A stretch of 41,855 bases of DNA from assembly GCA_017623975.1 (NCBI GenBank), contig JAGANX010000004.1, forward strand, positions 1-41,855, given 5' to 3'. The notes under the pieces were generated by a model. It saw only the letters and a list, made by a program, of their open reading frames with translations. It was not told where the DNA came from and searched no databases. Each line of letters begins with the position of its first letter. Position 1 is the stretch's first letter. A program made the translations under genes and the position numbers. This document shows positions 14,807-23,122 of the stretch, in pieces. Origin of the DNA: Clostridia bacterium. GTDB taxonomy: Bacteria; Bacillota; Clostridia; Oscillospirales; CAG-272.

Positions 14807-16987
14807 TTATTTTGTTAAACCGTTATAGGAAACTGTTTCGTAAGCAGCGCCTGAATCGCTATTTATATTAATGTAGGAGAGTGACTTGCCGTCATATACA
14901 AATGGGGAAAGAACTACGTCAGTATCGTATGCAAATTCAGGGATGTTTGAAATTGTATATTCAAAGCAAGTGTAACCGGAGTTGGAGAAGTCCTTTACAA
15001 CAACCTTGTCACTTGTCTTTGTAACTGCGCCGTCCTTAATTTCCAAAGGAGCAGCTTCGAAGTTTAGTGTGGATGCTGCTACCATACCAAAGGTAAGAGG
15101 AGATGTAGCGTATGTGTTGTATTCTTCCAATGCTTCAAGATTAACCTCAACCTTGTGGGATACGCAAGCCTCGCCAAATTCACGAACGGAATAACCGTAG
15201 GAATAGAATATGCTTGGAGTACGTGAGCTGTCAATCTTGGAGCAGTTTTCACAAGAATGATTTACCTTACCAACCTTGTCAAATCCGTTTTCATATTCAA
15301 TTGTGTCTATGAAGCTATGCTCGCCTGTTGGTTTAGTTTCAACCATAACCTCTTTTTCACAAACGTAGCAGTATTTCTTATAGCTTCCGCCTTCTATACA
15401 GTCAGATATTTCATCATATCTTTCTGTTTCGCCCTCAGCTAAGTGCTTGTGAGCTGTAATTATAAACTCTTGGAAGTCAAGACAGTTACCAACGCCCTCA
15501 GCACCCTTTGCTGAGTTAATTGTAATCTTCATTGATTTAACAAGCTTGCCCGCGCAGTCAGCAATTGTGATAGGCAAACCGTTTGTCATTTGGATACCGC
15601 CGTTAGAGAATGTGTAAGCTACATTACCCTCAGAGTCAAAAAATTCAATTGTAGCGCCATTCCAGTTAGACCAAACGTAGAAGTCGATATTTATAATATA
15701 GTATTCTTCGTCAAAAACAATTGTAAGTGTACTCTTTGCAGGAGCGAACCAACCGCCGGGAGTAGATTGTGAGTTGCTTGCATTCACCTTAATACCGTCG
15801 AAAAGATTTAAGTAGTTGCGCTTTTCGTGTGGTATATCGCTACTGATATATTCCTCAAAGGAAATAATGTTATCAAGACCGATAACGAAAGAGCTGTCGC
15901 CGATTGTGGCCATAGGCAAAACTTCTGTATAAGATTCATCACATCCTTCGCGTACGCATGAGTATGTTAATTCACCCTCAGCCTTTAAGGTTGGATGCTT
16001 TGTTTCAACACCGTCATCGTATGAGTGACCGATTTCGTCAACATAGTAAGCATTGTATGTCTTTCCACAGCCTTCATCTGTACAGGTAAATCTTGTGTAA
16101 CCCTTTTCTGTACAGGTAGGAGCTATAATCAAGCCGCTGTCCCAATTATGTCCTGTTGCGTGTAAAAATTCTTCTTTTGTTTGAGCACATACTGAGCAGG
16201 TATATAGTTTTGTACCGCTTGTATCCTGTGTCGGCTCTACTGTAACAACACCGTCACCCCAATCATGCTCGCCTGTTGCAGGGATAGCTTCCTCTCTTGT
16301 ACCTTTACACTTACTGCAAGTGAAGGTTAAAACGCCGTCTTTTCCACAGGTTGCTTCTGTTGTAACAACACCGTCATCCCAGTCACAGTCAAGAATTCTC
16401 TTTGCTTTAATGTCAAGCTCGGTAAATGTTACGTTAAATGCTGCGTATCCGTTTAACCATTTAAGGCGGATAGCGTTAGCCATCATACCTTCACCGTTTG
16501 CAACAGAAAAAACAGTGCAGGAAACATCCTTGGATGAGATTTCCTCGGCGGGAACGTTGAAGTCCTCAGGAGTTGTAAATCTGCCAACCTCTGTCCAAGT
16601 GTTACCACCGTCATTGCTCAATTCAACTGTATAACCGTAGTTTGCACCGCGCATTACGTAGTAAACTGTCAATTCTTCAACAAGATAAGAGTCAGCATAG
16701 AAAAACGTAATATTGAAATTTTCATTCCAAACTCTTGGAGCAGGACCGCCTGCCCAGCCTACATTATCTGTTTTGTTATCGAAAATAGCGGAAAAGCTGT
16801 TATTACCACCGGGGTTGTAACCGCCTATCAAAACACCGCTTGGGTCCTTGACTTCACTGTCACCGTATGATTTTTCAACCATGTCGAAGGTGCCTAAGTC
16901 AACGTCCTCAGAGCATACTGCACTAACCGTTAAGGAAAGGCAGAATAAGGTTGTTAGTGCAACTAACAAAATTAGTAACTTCTTCAT
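14807..16987 (-). CDS. Secreted multidomain protein with Cys-pair repeats
   Basis: Exported protein of 726 residues with a signal peptide (about 1-23, cleavage after V-S-A). Domains: a galactose-binding/discoidin-like beta region (about 30-190); four tandem repeats of about 40 residues (about 195-355), each with H/D-W-x-D/S-G, a C-x2-C pair and a TG-H ending; a second discoidin-like region (about 365-515); a further Cys-pair segment (about 520-600); and a C-terminal domain (about 610-726) shared with the next protein upstream. No LPXTG, SLH or C-terminal helix is seen, so it is probably released or held non-covalently. A carbohydrate- or surface-binding role is inference. AAAGGAG precedes the ATG. 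Confidence 0.8.
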   Translation of the reverse strand: MKKLLILLVALTTLFCLSLTVSAVCSEDVDLGTFDMVEKSYGDSEVKDPSGVLIGGYNPGGNNSFSAIFDNKTDNVGWAGGPAPRVWNENFNITFFYADSYLVEELTVYYVMRGANYGYTVELSNDGGNTWTEVGRFTTPEDFNVPAEEISSKDVSCTVFSVANGEGMMANAIRLKWLNGYAAFNVTFTELDIKAKRILDCDWDDGVVTTEATCGKDGVLTFTCSKCKGTREEAIPATGEHDWGDGVVTVEPTQDTSGTKLYTCSVCAQTKEEFLHATGHNWDSGLIIAPTCTEKGYTRFTCTDEGCGKTYNAYYVDEIGHSYDDGVETKHPTLKAEGELTYSCVREGCDESYTEVLPMATIGDSSFVIGLDNIISFEEYISSDIPHEKRNYLNLFDGIKVNASNSQSTPGGWFAPAKSTLTIVFDEEYYIINIDFYVWSNWNGATIEFFDSEGNVAYTFSNGGIQMTNGLPITIADCAGKLVKSMKITINSAKGAEGVGNCLDFQEFIITAHKHLAEGETERYDEISDCIEGGSYKKYCYVCEKEVMVETKPTGEHSFIDTIEYENGFDKVGKVNHSCENCSKIDSSRTPSIFYSYGYSVREFGEACVSHKVEVNLEALEEYNTYATSPLTFGMVAASTLNFEAAPLEIKDGAVTKTSDKVVVKDFSNSGYTCFEYTISNIPEFAYDTDVVLSPFVYDGKSLSYININSDSGAAYETVSYNGLTK

Positions 16988-17039
16988 TGTATTTCTCCTT
17001 TAAAAGAATTGCGTCTATACAAGACAGCTTTACAAATAA

Positions 17040-17068
17040 ATTTTATCATATAATATATAAAATATCAA
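17040..17068 (-). promoter_or_regulatory. Promoter of the 726-residue secreted protein gene
   Basis: Read leftward: TTGATA (17068-17063), 17-bp spacer, TAAAAT (17045-17040). Confidence 0.65.
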
Positions 17069-17175
17069 GGTGTTTACCTTTTGGAAATTTGACAAAAGCT
17101 CAACTTCGTGTAAAATAAACAAAAAACTAACCAAAAAAAGCTGTTTAATATAGAAAAAATTGGGCAAAAAGCACA

Positions 17176-17208
17176 TAAAAAGAAGGAGCTGACATTTCAA
17201 CTCCTTCA
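17176..17208 (-). terminator. Terminator of the 410-residue secreted protein gene
   Basis: GAAGGAG (17182-17188) pairs with CTCCTTC (17201-17207). Read leftward it is followed by TTTTTATG. Confidence 0.75.
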
Positions 17209-17223
17209 AAATATTCAGTTTAA

Positions 17224-18456
17224 TTAGCCTTGAACATCAACAGATGCATCAGGCTCAGGCACAATACCCAACAAGCCATTATAAGTAACTGTTGTAATGT
17301 TAGCGGTTGTGTCAGCGGCTAAGTAATAAATGTGATAGCCGTCATACACATAAGCTGACAAGAAAAGCTCTGTGTTATTAAAGTCACTGCTAAAACCAGA
17401 AATCTTGCAAGAAATAGTGTCAAAGCCTAAGCTTGTATAGTCCTTTGCAATAATGCCATCGCAAACAGCCGCTACGCCTAAGCCGTCAAGCTGCATTGGG
17501 TTACCCTCTTTAAGCACCTCACGTGAGCCGGAAATTGTACCGAACTGCAAAGGAATGCCTGATTCAGTTAAGGAGTTAAACAGCTCAATGTTTTCATAGA
17601 TAGGTGAGAAGCCGAGCTGAATACCGGACTTACCGTCCTCACGCACGGAGTAACCAAGCGTTGAGAATAAAGGACCGATTTCGTCAGTAATATTTGAATC
17701 TCTTGTGTCGCAGTTAATGCAAACAGTAGCCTTGTAGCCCGGGTTTGTAAAGCCGTTTCTGTAAACAACCATAGGTCTTTCTATGTGGTTGCCTGTCGGC
17801 TCAACAGGGAAAAGAGCAGCATCACCGCAGGAGCAAAGGTACTTTGATTGACCTTCAAGAGCGCAGGTTGGCGGTGTTACCAAGGAGTCATATGTATTAT
17901 ATATATGCTCGTGCATACCGCGAATTTCAATCTCGCTTATCTTATAGGTTCTTTGATAACCGTTCCATTTAAGCTCTTTTACAGTGATTTTGATTTTGCT
18001 GACTTCAAGGTATTGGCTTTCGTCCTCTGCGAAGAAGAATGTCATAGGCTCAGATGACCAAGCGGAGTTTGCATGGTTGTCGTCATTGAAGTAAATAACG
18101 TTTCCGTTTACATCAAGGAATTCAACCAAAGCAAGTGTCCAGTTACCAACAAGGTGCATAACCATATTGGTGATAAGGGTTGGCTCCTTAAATTCAATGG
18201 TAATACAGTCATCAATGCCGCCCCACCAGCCATGAGCTGTGTCGTAAATACCTTCATCATATGGGTCACCGTCAAACAAGGTTTCAAGGATGTCAGGTCT
18301 TTCATTATATCTTTCATTGTCCTCGGTAACGGTAAGACTTGCAAAATAATCGGTTCCCATTAAAACCTCAACCGCTTCTGCATTTGCGTAAATTGCCAAA
18401 AAGGCTGTTAAAGCAACCATGATGGCACAGATAATTAAAATTTTGCGTAGTTTCAT
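17224..18456 (-). CDS. Secreted protein, shorter paralogue of the 726-residue protein
   Basis: Exported protein of 410 residues with a signal peptide (about 1-27, N-A-E-A region). It has one discoidin-like domain (about 30-180, ending in KISEIEIRG, typical of F5/8-type folds), one Cys-pair segment (about 190-245, with CALEGQSKYLCSCG and a P-T-G-x-H signature) and a C-terminal domain (about 245-400) sharing GYSVRE and a V-x-Y-NGL end with the neighbour. It has the same modules as the 726-residue protein but without the four-fold repeat. Each gene has its own promoter and terminator, so tandem duplication is likely but co-transcription is not. GGGAGA precedes the ATG. Function unknown. Confidence 0.8.
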   Translation of the reverse strand: MKLRKILIICAIMVALTAFLAIYANAEAVEVLMGTDYFASLTVTEDNERYNERPDILETLFDGDPYDEGIYDTAHGWWGGIDDCITIEFKEPTLITNMVMHLVGNWTLALVEFLDVNGNVIYFNDDNHANSAWSSEPMTFFFAEDESQYLEVSKIKITVKELKWNGYQRTYKISEIEIRGMHEHIYNTYDSLVTPPTCALEGQSKYLCSCGDAALFPVEPTGNHIERPMVVYRNGFTNPGYKATVCINCDTRDSNITDEIGPLFSTLGYSVREDGKSGIQLGFSPIYENIELFNSLTESGIPLQFGTISGSREVLKEGNPMQLDGLGVAAVCDGIIAKDYTSLGFDTISCKISGFSSDFNNTELFLSAYVYDGYHIYYLAADTTANITTVTYNGLLGIVPEPDASVDVQG

Positions 18457-18490
18457 AATAATCTCCCGAAAAAGAAATTTTCACAAATAA

Positions 18491-18519
18491 ATTGTAACAC
18501 ATATTATATAAATAATCAA
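18491..18519 (-). promoter_or_regulatory. Promoter of the 410-residue secreted protein gene
   Basis: Read leftward: TTGATT (18519-18514), 17-bp spacer, TACAAT (18496-18491). The TTGATW -35 resembles that of the paralogous gene. Confidence 0.65.
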
Positions 18520-18540
18520 GACTTTTTGTGAAAAAAACCG

Positions 18541-18580
18541 AAAAACACAAAATCACCACACGCTTTTGTGGTGATTTTGT
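18541..18580 (-). terminator. Terminator downstream of citrate synthase
   Basis: CAAAATCACCAC (18548-18559) pairs with GTGGTGATTTTG (18568-18579). Read leftward it runs into TGTTTTTCGG and T's. It lies just beyond the displaced copy of the citrate synthase 3' end. Confidence 0.8.
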
Positions 18581-18601
18581 TTAAATTAATGTTATCTTTC
18601 C

Positions 18602-18650
18602 TCGATTGGCACGTACGGTGCTCTTGGGGAAATATTTTGATATGCAGGAC
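18602..18650 (-). repeat. Displaced 49-bp copy of the citrate synthase 3' end
   Basis: Identical over 49 bp to 18744-18792. Read leftward, and continuing past the identical part, it still encodes the last residues of the enzyme (VPIEER) and then stops with TAA. It is not joined to an upstream coding frame of its own. Confidence 0.85.
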
Positions 18651-18743
18651 ACTCAGCCTCCTTCGTTGAGGGAGGGGGACCGCAAGGAATAACAAAATTA
18701 TTCGAAAGACAGGCGGCGCGGTGGAGGGAGTGTTCACCGTTCT
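18651..18743. mobile_element. 93-bp insert between the two citrate synthase 3' ends
   Basis: Non-coding and more GC-rich than its surroundings. Its ends are roughly inverted (ACACTC with CCTCC on the left, GGAGGGAGTGT on the right), and there is an internal CCTCC/GGAGG hairpin on the left (about 18658-18675). It may be a miniature element or a remnant of a larger integrated element. The last codons and TGA stop of the present citrate synthase gene lie at its right edge. Confidence 0.55.
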
Positions 18744-20104
18744 TCGATTGGCACGTACGGTGCTCTTGGGGAAATATTTTGATATGCAGGACGGATAATT
18801 TTTCCGTTAAGCAATAATTCTTCCATTCTGTGCGCACTCCAACCGGCAATACGAGAAATTGCAAAAATCGGAGTGAAAAGCTCTCTCGGAAGCCCAAGCA
18901 TATTGTAAATAAAGCCGCTGTAAAAGTCAATATTTGCGCTAACGCCCTTATAAATTTTTCTTTGATTGGCAATTAGCTCAGGCGCTAATTTTTCTATGTT
19001 AGCACAGAGTAGATAGTCCTTAGTGCGTCCCTTTTCCTTGGAAAGCTTTTCCACAAAGCTGCGAAAAACTGTGGCACGAGGGTCAGAAAGAGAGTAAACA
19101 GCGTGGCCCATACCGTATATAAGCCCCTTACCGTCAAACGCCTCTTTGTTTAAAATTTTAGTAAGATATGATTTGATTTCTTCCTCGTCTGTATAATCCC
19201 TGACATTTTTCTTGATATTATCTATCATTTCCACTACCTTGGCATTTGCACCGCCGTGGCGAGGACCTTTAAGCGAGCCTAAGGAGGCAGCAATTACAGA
19301 ATACGTGTCAGTTCCCGATGAGGTAACAACGTGGGTTGTAAAGGTGGAGTTGTTACCGCCGCCGTGCTCAGCGTGTAAAACAAGGGCAAGGTCAAGAATT
19401 TTTGCTTCCAGAGGGGTGAATTTTCCGTCATCCCTTAGCATATACAGTATGTTTTCCGCAATAGACAAATCGTTTTTAGGATGGTGTATAATAAGGCTTT
19501 TCTTTTTGCCATAGTATTCAAAGCTCTTATAAGCATAAACCGCAAGCAAGGGAAGCTCTGAGATAAGCTGTAAGGATTGACGCAAAACATTAGGGATAGA
19601 TGTGTCGTCTGCCTTATCGTCATAAGCGTAAAGAGTTAATACGCTTCTTGCTAAAATGTTCATCATATCCTTTCCGCTTGCCTTCATAAGGACGTCACGA
19701 ACAAAGTTTTTAGGTAGGCTTCTGTACTTTTTCAAAAGGCTGTCGAAATCTTGAAGCTCCGTTTTTGTTGGTAATGAGCCAAAAAGCAAAAGATAAATAG
19801 TTTCCTCAAAGCCAAAGCGGTCGTCAGCCAAAAAGCCGTTAACAAGCTCTTGTATGTTTACACCGCGGTAATAAAGCTCACCCTCGCAAGGAATTTTACT
19901 TTCACCGCAATTTAAAAATGCGTTAATTTCTGAAATTTCCGTAAGACCCGCAACAACACCCTTACCGTCAACGTCACGCAAGCCTCTTTTTACATTGTAT
20001 TTGGTATATAATTCAGGGTCGATTGTTGTGTTCATAGAGCACTTTTCTACGTAGGACATAAGCTGAGGAGTCAATTTAGTTAATTCTTTTTTTACTGTTG
20101 CCAT
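18734..20104 (-). CDS. gltA: Citrate synthase
   Basis: Condenses acetyl-CoA with oxaloacetate (Si-type citrate/2-methylcitrate synthase fold), 456 residues, cytosolic. Catalytic residues: H247 (HAEHGGGNNS), H334 (GMGHAVY) and D393 (NIDFYSG). The C-terminus IIRPAYQN...YVPIEER is the usual end of the family, so the gene is complete. AAAGGAG lies 7 nt before the ATG. Odd point: the last 49 bp are duplicated 93 bp downstream, and the two copies end in different but synonymous codons (GAA GAA CGG TGA here, GAG GAA AGA TAA in the distal copy). No other TCA-cycle gene is adjacent. Whether it prefers propionyl-CoA cannot be told from sequence. Confidence 0.93.
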   Translation of the reverse strand: MATVKKELTKLTPQLMSYVEKCSMNTTIDPELYTKYNVKRGLRDVDGKGVVAGLTEISEINAFLNCGESKIPCEGELYYRGVNIQELVNGFLADDRFGFEETIYLLLFGSLPTKTELQDFDSLLKKYRSLPKNFVRDVLMKASGKDMMNILARSVLTLYAYDDKADDTSIPNVLRQSLQLISELPLLAVYAYKSFEYYGKKKSLIIHHPKNDLSIAENILYMLRDDGKFTPLEAKILDLALVLHAEHGGGNNSTFTTHVVTSSGTDTYSVIAASLGSLKGPRHGGANAKVVEMIDNIKKNVRDYTDEEEIKSYLTKILNKEAFDGKGLIYGMGHAVYSLSDPRATVFRSFVEKLSKEKGRTKDYLLCANIEKLAPELIANQRKIYKGVSANIDFYSGFIYNMLGLPRELFTPIFAISRIAGWSAHRMEELLLNGKIIRPAYQNISPRAPYVPIEER

Positions 20105-20225
20105 GCTTGGCTCCTTTCGTTAAATAAAAATCGTTTCACTTTAATGCTTTAAAGCGATAAAATATAGTTAATTTTACCACAAAAATATGAATAAGTTGTT
20201 AATTTTGCCCAATTTATTTGCCAAA

Positions 20226-20268
20226 TAAAAGAAAAACAGGCGAAAAATGAAATTGGTACGCCTGTTTT
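20226..20268 (-). terminator. Terminator of the pncB-to-rsmG operon
   Basis: AAAACAGGCG (20233-20242) pairs with CGCCTGTTTT (20259-20268). Read leftward it ends in TTTTTCTTTT. Confidence 0.8.
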
Positions 20269-20275
20269 TAGTATA

Positions 20276-21004
20276 TCACAAAGGTTTTTTAGCAATTTGC
20301 GAGTTGTTTCTTGGGTACAATTTGGGAGTGTTCTTAACCTTTTTAATAACTATGATAGTTCTTTCTACGGTTTCTTTTCCGTCAGTTAAGGAATATTCCT
20401 TAACATTTTCCACCTCGCCACCCAAAATCTCAATGGCGTTTTTCGCTTCCTCTAATTCCTCACCGGTGGTAATAGATTTCATAGCCAAAAACCTACCGCC
20501 TGTCTTAATAAGAGGCAAGCAAAGCTCACAAATCAAATTCAACCTGCCAACAGCACGGGCGGTTACAATATCAAAGCTTTCACGCAACTCCTTGCTTTGC
20601 CCCATTTCCTCAGCGCGGGCATTGGAAACGATTACATTTTCAAGTCCCAAAAGGGAAGATGTTTGGCTAACGTAGTTAACCTTTTTAGTAACACTGTCAA
20701 CGCCTAAAACAGACACGTCCTGCCGTAAAACGCCAATTACAAGGGTAGGAAAGCCGCCGCCGCAGCCAATGTCACAAACGGAAGCGCCAAAGGGTATATA
20801 AGGTACACAAGCACTTGAATCTACAATGTGCTTTAAAATAACTCCGTCCTCGTCCCTTATCGCTGTCAGGTTAAGGCTTTTGTTCACTTCAAGCATATGT
20901 GAGCACAGCTTGTCAAACAAAAAAGCGCTTTTTTCATCTATTAAATTTTTTGTCGGTTCGTTTTGGTTAGCAACGGAAATAAGCTTAGATTGAAAACTTG
21001 TCAT
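20276..21004 (-). CDS. rsmG: 16S rRNA (guanine-527-N7) methyltransferase RsmG
   Basis: SAM-dependent methyltransferase of 242 residues that makes m7G527 in 16S rRNA. Rossmann motif CDIGCGGGFP near residues 77-86, NLTAIRD near 45-51 and HIVDS near 59-63 are typical, with TARAV and GGRFLAMK further on. The start is placed at 21004, where ATG overlaps the TGA of the preceding metallo-hydrolase gene (ATGA). An upstream in-frame codon at 21055 would add 17 residues inside that gene and lacks support. Last gene of the leftward operon, immediately before the terminator. Loss of RsmG in other bacteria gives low-level streptomycin resistance. Confidence 0.93.
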   Translation of the reverse strand: MTSFQSKLISVANQNEPTKNLIDEKSAFLFDKLCSHMLEVNKSLNLTAIRDEDGVILKHIVDSSACVPYIPFGASVCDIGCGGGFPTLVIGVLRQDVSVLGVDSVTKKVNYVSQTSSLLGLENVIVSNARAEEMGQSKELRESFDIVTARAVGRLNLICELCLPLIKTGGRFLAMKSITTGEELEEAKNAIEILGGEVENVKEYSLTDGKETVERTIIVIKKVKNTPKLYPRNNSQIAKKPL

Positions 21005-21816
21005 TGTATAGCCTCTTGTTTTTTGAATGGATAGCTTTTGCCATCGGTTGCGCAAACGGCAATATCAGCAAAAGCAATCTTTAAGGGAACGCGCTCGAAG
21101 CCGCAGGCGCATAATTGCTGTTTAACGGTTTCGTATGCTAATTTGGGCAAATTATTTTCACGGCTTAGGTGAGCTAAGGTTATTTCTTCAACTCCGTGGT
21201 CGCAAAGGTAAGCGCAAAATTCTGCGCATTTTTCGTTGGAAAGGTGTCCGTTTTTGGAAAGTATCCTCGCTTTTAGATGTTGGGGATACGGTCCGCTTTT
21301 AACCATTTCAACATCGTGATTTGCTTCAACGATAATCCTTTTGCAAAGGCAAAGACTATTTGCAATTGTATCGGTTAAATGCCCAATGTCCGTAGCAATT
21401 CCAAAGGTATCATCGGGAGAAGAAATTACGAAGCCTACATTTTGCGCACTGTCGTGCGGTACGGGAAAGGAAGAAACGGTCAAGGACTCCACCGCTTGAA
21501 CGTATTCTACGTCCATACGGTGAGCAAATCTTTGTAAAAAAGAGCCCGCACGCACGTAGTTATCATAAGACGGTGCTGTAAAATAAACAGGAATTTGGTA
21601 TTTCTTTGAAATAACTTCAAGCCCGCCGGTGTGGTCACTATGCTCGTGAGTTATGAAAATAGCCTTGATTTTTCGCAGAGAAGAGCCAAAATTGGAAAGT
21701 GCCTTTTCAATTGCTCCACAGGACCTTCCTGCGTCAATTAAAATTTCGGTGCTATTGTCCTTAACGTAAACACAGTTTCCGCCTGAGCCTGAAAAAAGCG
21801 TGTAAACACTTAACAT
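21001..21816 (-). CDS. walJ: MBL-fold metallo-hydrolase, WalJ/YycJ type
   Basis: Cytosolic metallo-beta-lactamase-fold hydrolase of 271 residues. The metal motif H57-x-H59-x-D61-H62 (THEHSDHTGG), the N-terminal SGSGGNC and the later IVEANHD and GHLSNE segments fit YycJ/WalJ proteins, thought to act as exonuclease or DNA-damage-linked hydrolases. Start at 21816: the ATG shares a base with the galK stop (TAATG) and has AAGGTGC upstream; an upstream in-frame codon at 21864 has no such support. Unlike the Bacillus case there is no walRK pair next to it; here it sits between galK and rsmG. Confidence 0.82.
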   Translation of the reverse strand: MLSVYTLFSGSGGNCVYVKDNSTEILIDAGRSCGAIEKALSNFGSSLRKIKAIFITHEHSDHTGGLEVISKKYQIPVYFTAPSYDNYVRAGSFLQRFAHRMDVEYVQAVESLTVSSFPVPHDSAQNVGFVISSPDDTFGIATDIGHLTDTIANSLCLCKRIIVEANHDVEMVKSGPYPQHLKARILSKNGHLSNEKCAEFCAYLCDHGVEEITLAHLSRENNLPKLAYETVKQQLCACGFERVPLKIAFADIAVCATDGKSYPFKKQEAIQ

Positions 21817-23096
21817 TAAAGCACCTTGATAGCGCCATATGGACGAATTCTTAATACGTGGCAAGCACCGTCACCGAACGCCTTTTCAATAGTTGACTTG
21901 TATGTCTCAACAAGCTTAAAGGGAACGAAGGCTTGTATTGTACCTGCAAAGCCACCGCCGTGAACACGGAAGGCACCACCCTTACCGTCCATAACGGCAT
22001 CAGTAATAGCAAGGGCTAAGGAAAGACCCTGCTCCTGTACATTTTTAGTTGTGAATACATTTTGTAAGTACATAAAGCTTGAACGGCCGGATGCCTTTGT
22101 GTGTCTGAAAAAGTGTGTAAGGTTTTCCTTCTTCAAGGCGCGCGCCTGTCTTGTAACTCTATCGTTTTCGTTAAAGAAGTGGATAGCGCGCAAAACAGCT
22201 CTGTCACCAACAGCCTCTCTTAACGCTTTGATGTTATCAAGCACGCGGGATTTTGGAATTTGTCTTAAATATTCTGCGCCAAAAAGCTTAGCAACGCTTT
22301 TCATTTCCGCAGGGACGGAAGCATAATCCTCGTTCAAGTCTGCGTGGTTGCCGCCGGTATTTACAATACAAAGGGCATATCCCTTGGCACTAAGGTCAAA
22401 GGGGATTTTTTCGATAATTGGGTTCTTTGTGTCCTCAAAGTCAATGTAAACAAAGCCGCCTACCGCACAAGCCATTTGGTCCATAAGTCCGCAAGGCTTA
22501 CCGAAGAACACGTTTTCTGCATACTGTGCCATTTTGGCAATTTCGGTGTTTTCAACCTTTCCCTTGTTATAGAAATAGTTGAGAATATTACCAACCATAA
22601 CCTCAAATGCAGCAGAGGAGGAAAGACCTGAGCCCTTAAACACATTAGAGGTTGTATATGCTATGTAACCGCCCTTGTTATAGCCTGCATTTGTAAAGGC
22701 GTTTGCCATACCTGCAATAAGCGCACCGGACTTAAAATAGTCATTTTCGCAAGGGGAGGTGTATGAATTTGTGTCAATTACATCCTCGGGGAAGCCCTTA
22801 CTCTTTATGGTAATTACACCGTCATCTGTCTTTGTTGCAACTGCAATGATATCAAGGTTGATAGAGCCTGCTAAAACCTTGCCGTGGTTATGGTCGGTAT
22901 GGTTGCCTGAAATTTCGCTTCTGCCGGGAACTGAGAAAAGAGAAATTTCTCTTTCTCCGTAAAGAGATAAAAAGTCACCAATTGCCTCACAATATCTTTC
23001 TATCTGCTCGGCTACGTTTTCTTCACCGTAAATGTCGGCTAATTTTTTGTTAAGCTTGCCTGCCTTAACGTAACTTAAAAGTTCACTTGTAATCAT
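21816..23096 (-). CDS. galK: Galactokinase (GHMP kinase)
   Basis: Phosphorylates galactose to galactose-1-phosphate with ATP, 426 residues, cytosolic. The galactokinase signature GRSEISGNHTDHNHG lies near 58-72 (canonical GRTNLIGEHTDYN with replacements), the GHMP ATP loop GSGLSSSAAF near 150-160, and the C-terminal GGGFAGT motif near 385-391. The substrate is not certain: the altered signature is shared with clostridial galactokinases, but another hexose is possible. No galT, galE or transporter is nearby; it is embedded between ymdB and walJ. AAAGGAG precedes the ATG. The stop overlaps walJ by one base. Confidence 0.88.
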   Translation of the reverse strand: MITSELLSYVKAGKLNKKLADIYGEENVAEQIERYCEAIGDFLSLYGEREISLFSVPGRSEISGNHTDHNHGKVLAGSINLDIIAVATKTDDGVITIKSKGFPEDVIDTNSYTSPCENDYFKSGALIAGMANAFTNAGYNKGGYIAYTTSNVFKGSGLSSSAAFEVMVGNILNYFYNKGKVENTEIAKMAQYAENVFFGKPCGLMDQMACAVGGFVYIDFEDTKNPIIEKIPFDLSAKGYALCIVNTGGNHADLNEDYASVPAEMKSVAKLFGAEYLRQIPKSRVLDNIKALREAVGDRAVLRAIHFFNENDRVTRQARALKKENLTHFFRHTKASGRSSFMYLQNVFTTKNVQEQGLSLALAITDAVMDGKGGAFRVHGGGFAGTIQAFVPFKLVETYKSTIEKAFGDGACHVLRIRPYGAIKVL

Positions 23097-23122
23097 ATTT
23101 TTCTCCTTTAAAAATTATTCTC

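Noticed and set aside
17089..17116. Rightward promoter-like TTGACA-N16-TAAAAT
   Set aside because: No gene or credible RNA follows on that strand; it runs antisense into a converging terminator, so chance AT-rich matches are likely.
18592..18972. Leftward frame running from inside citrate synthase through the insert and both repeat copies
   Set aside because: It is a shadow frame created by the 49-bp duplication; it overlaps a real gene and has no ribosome binding site.
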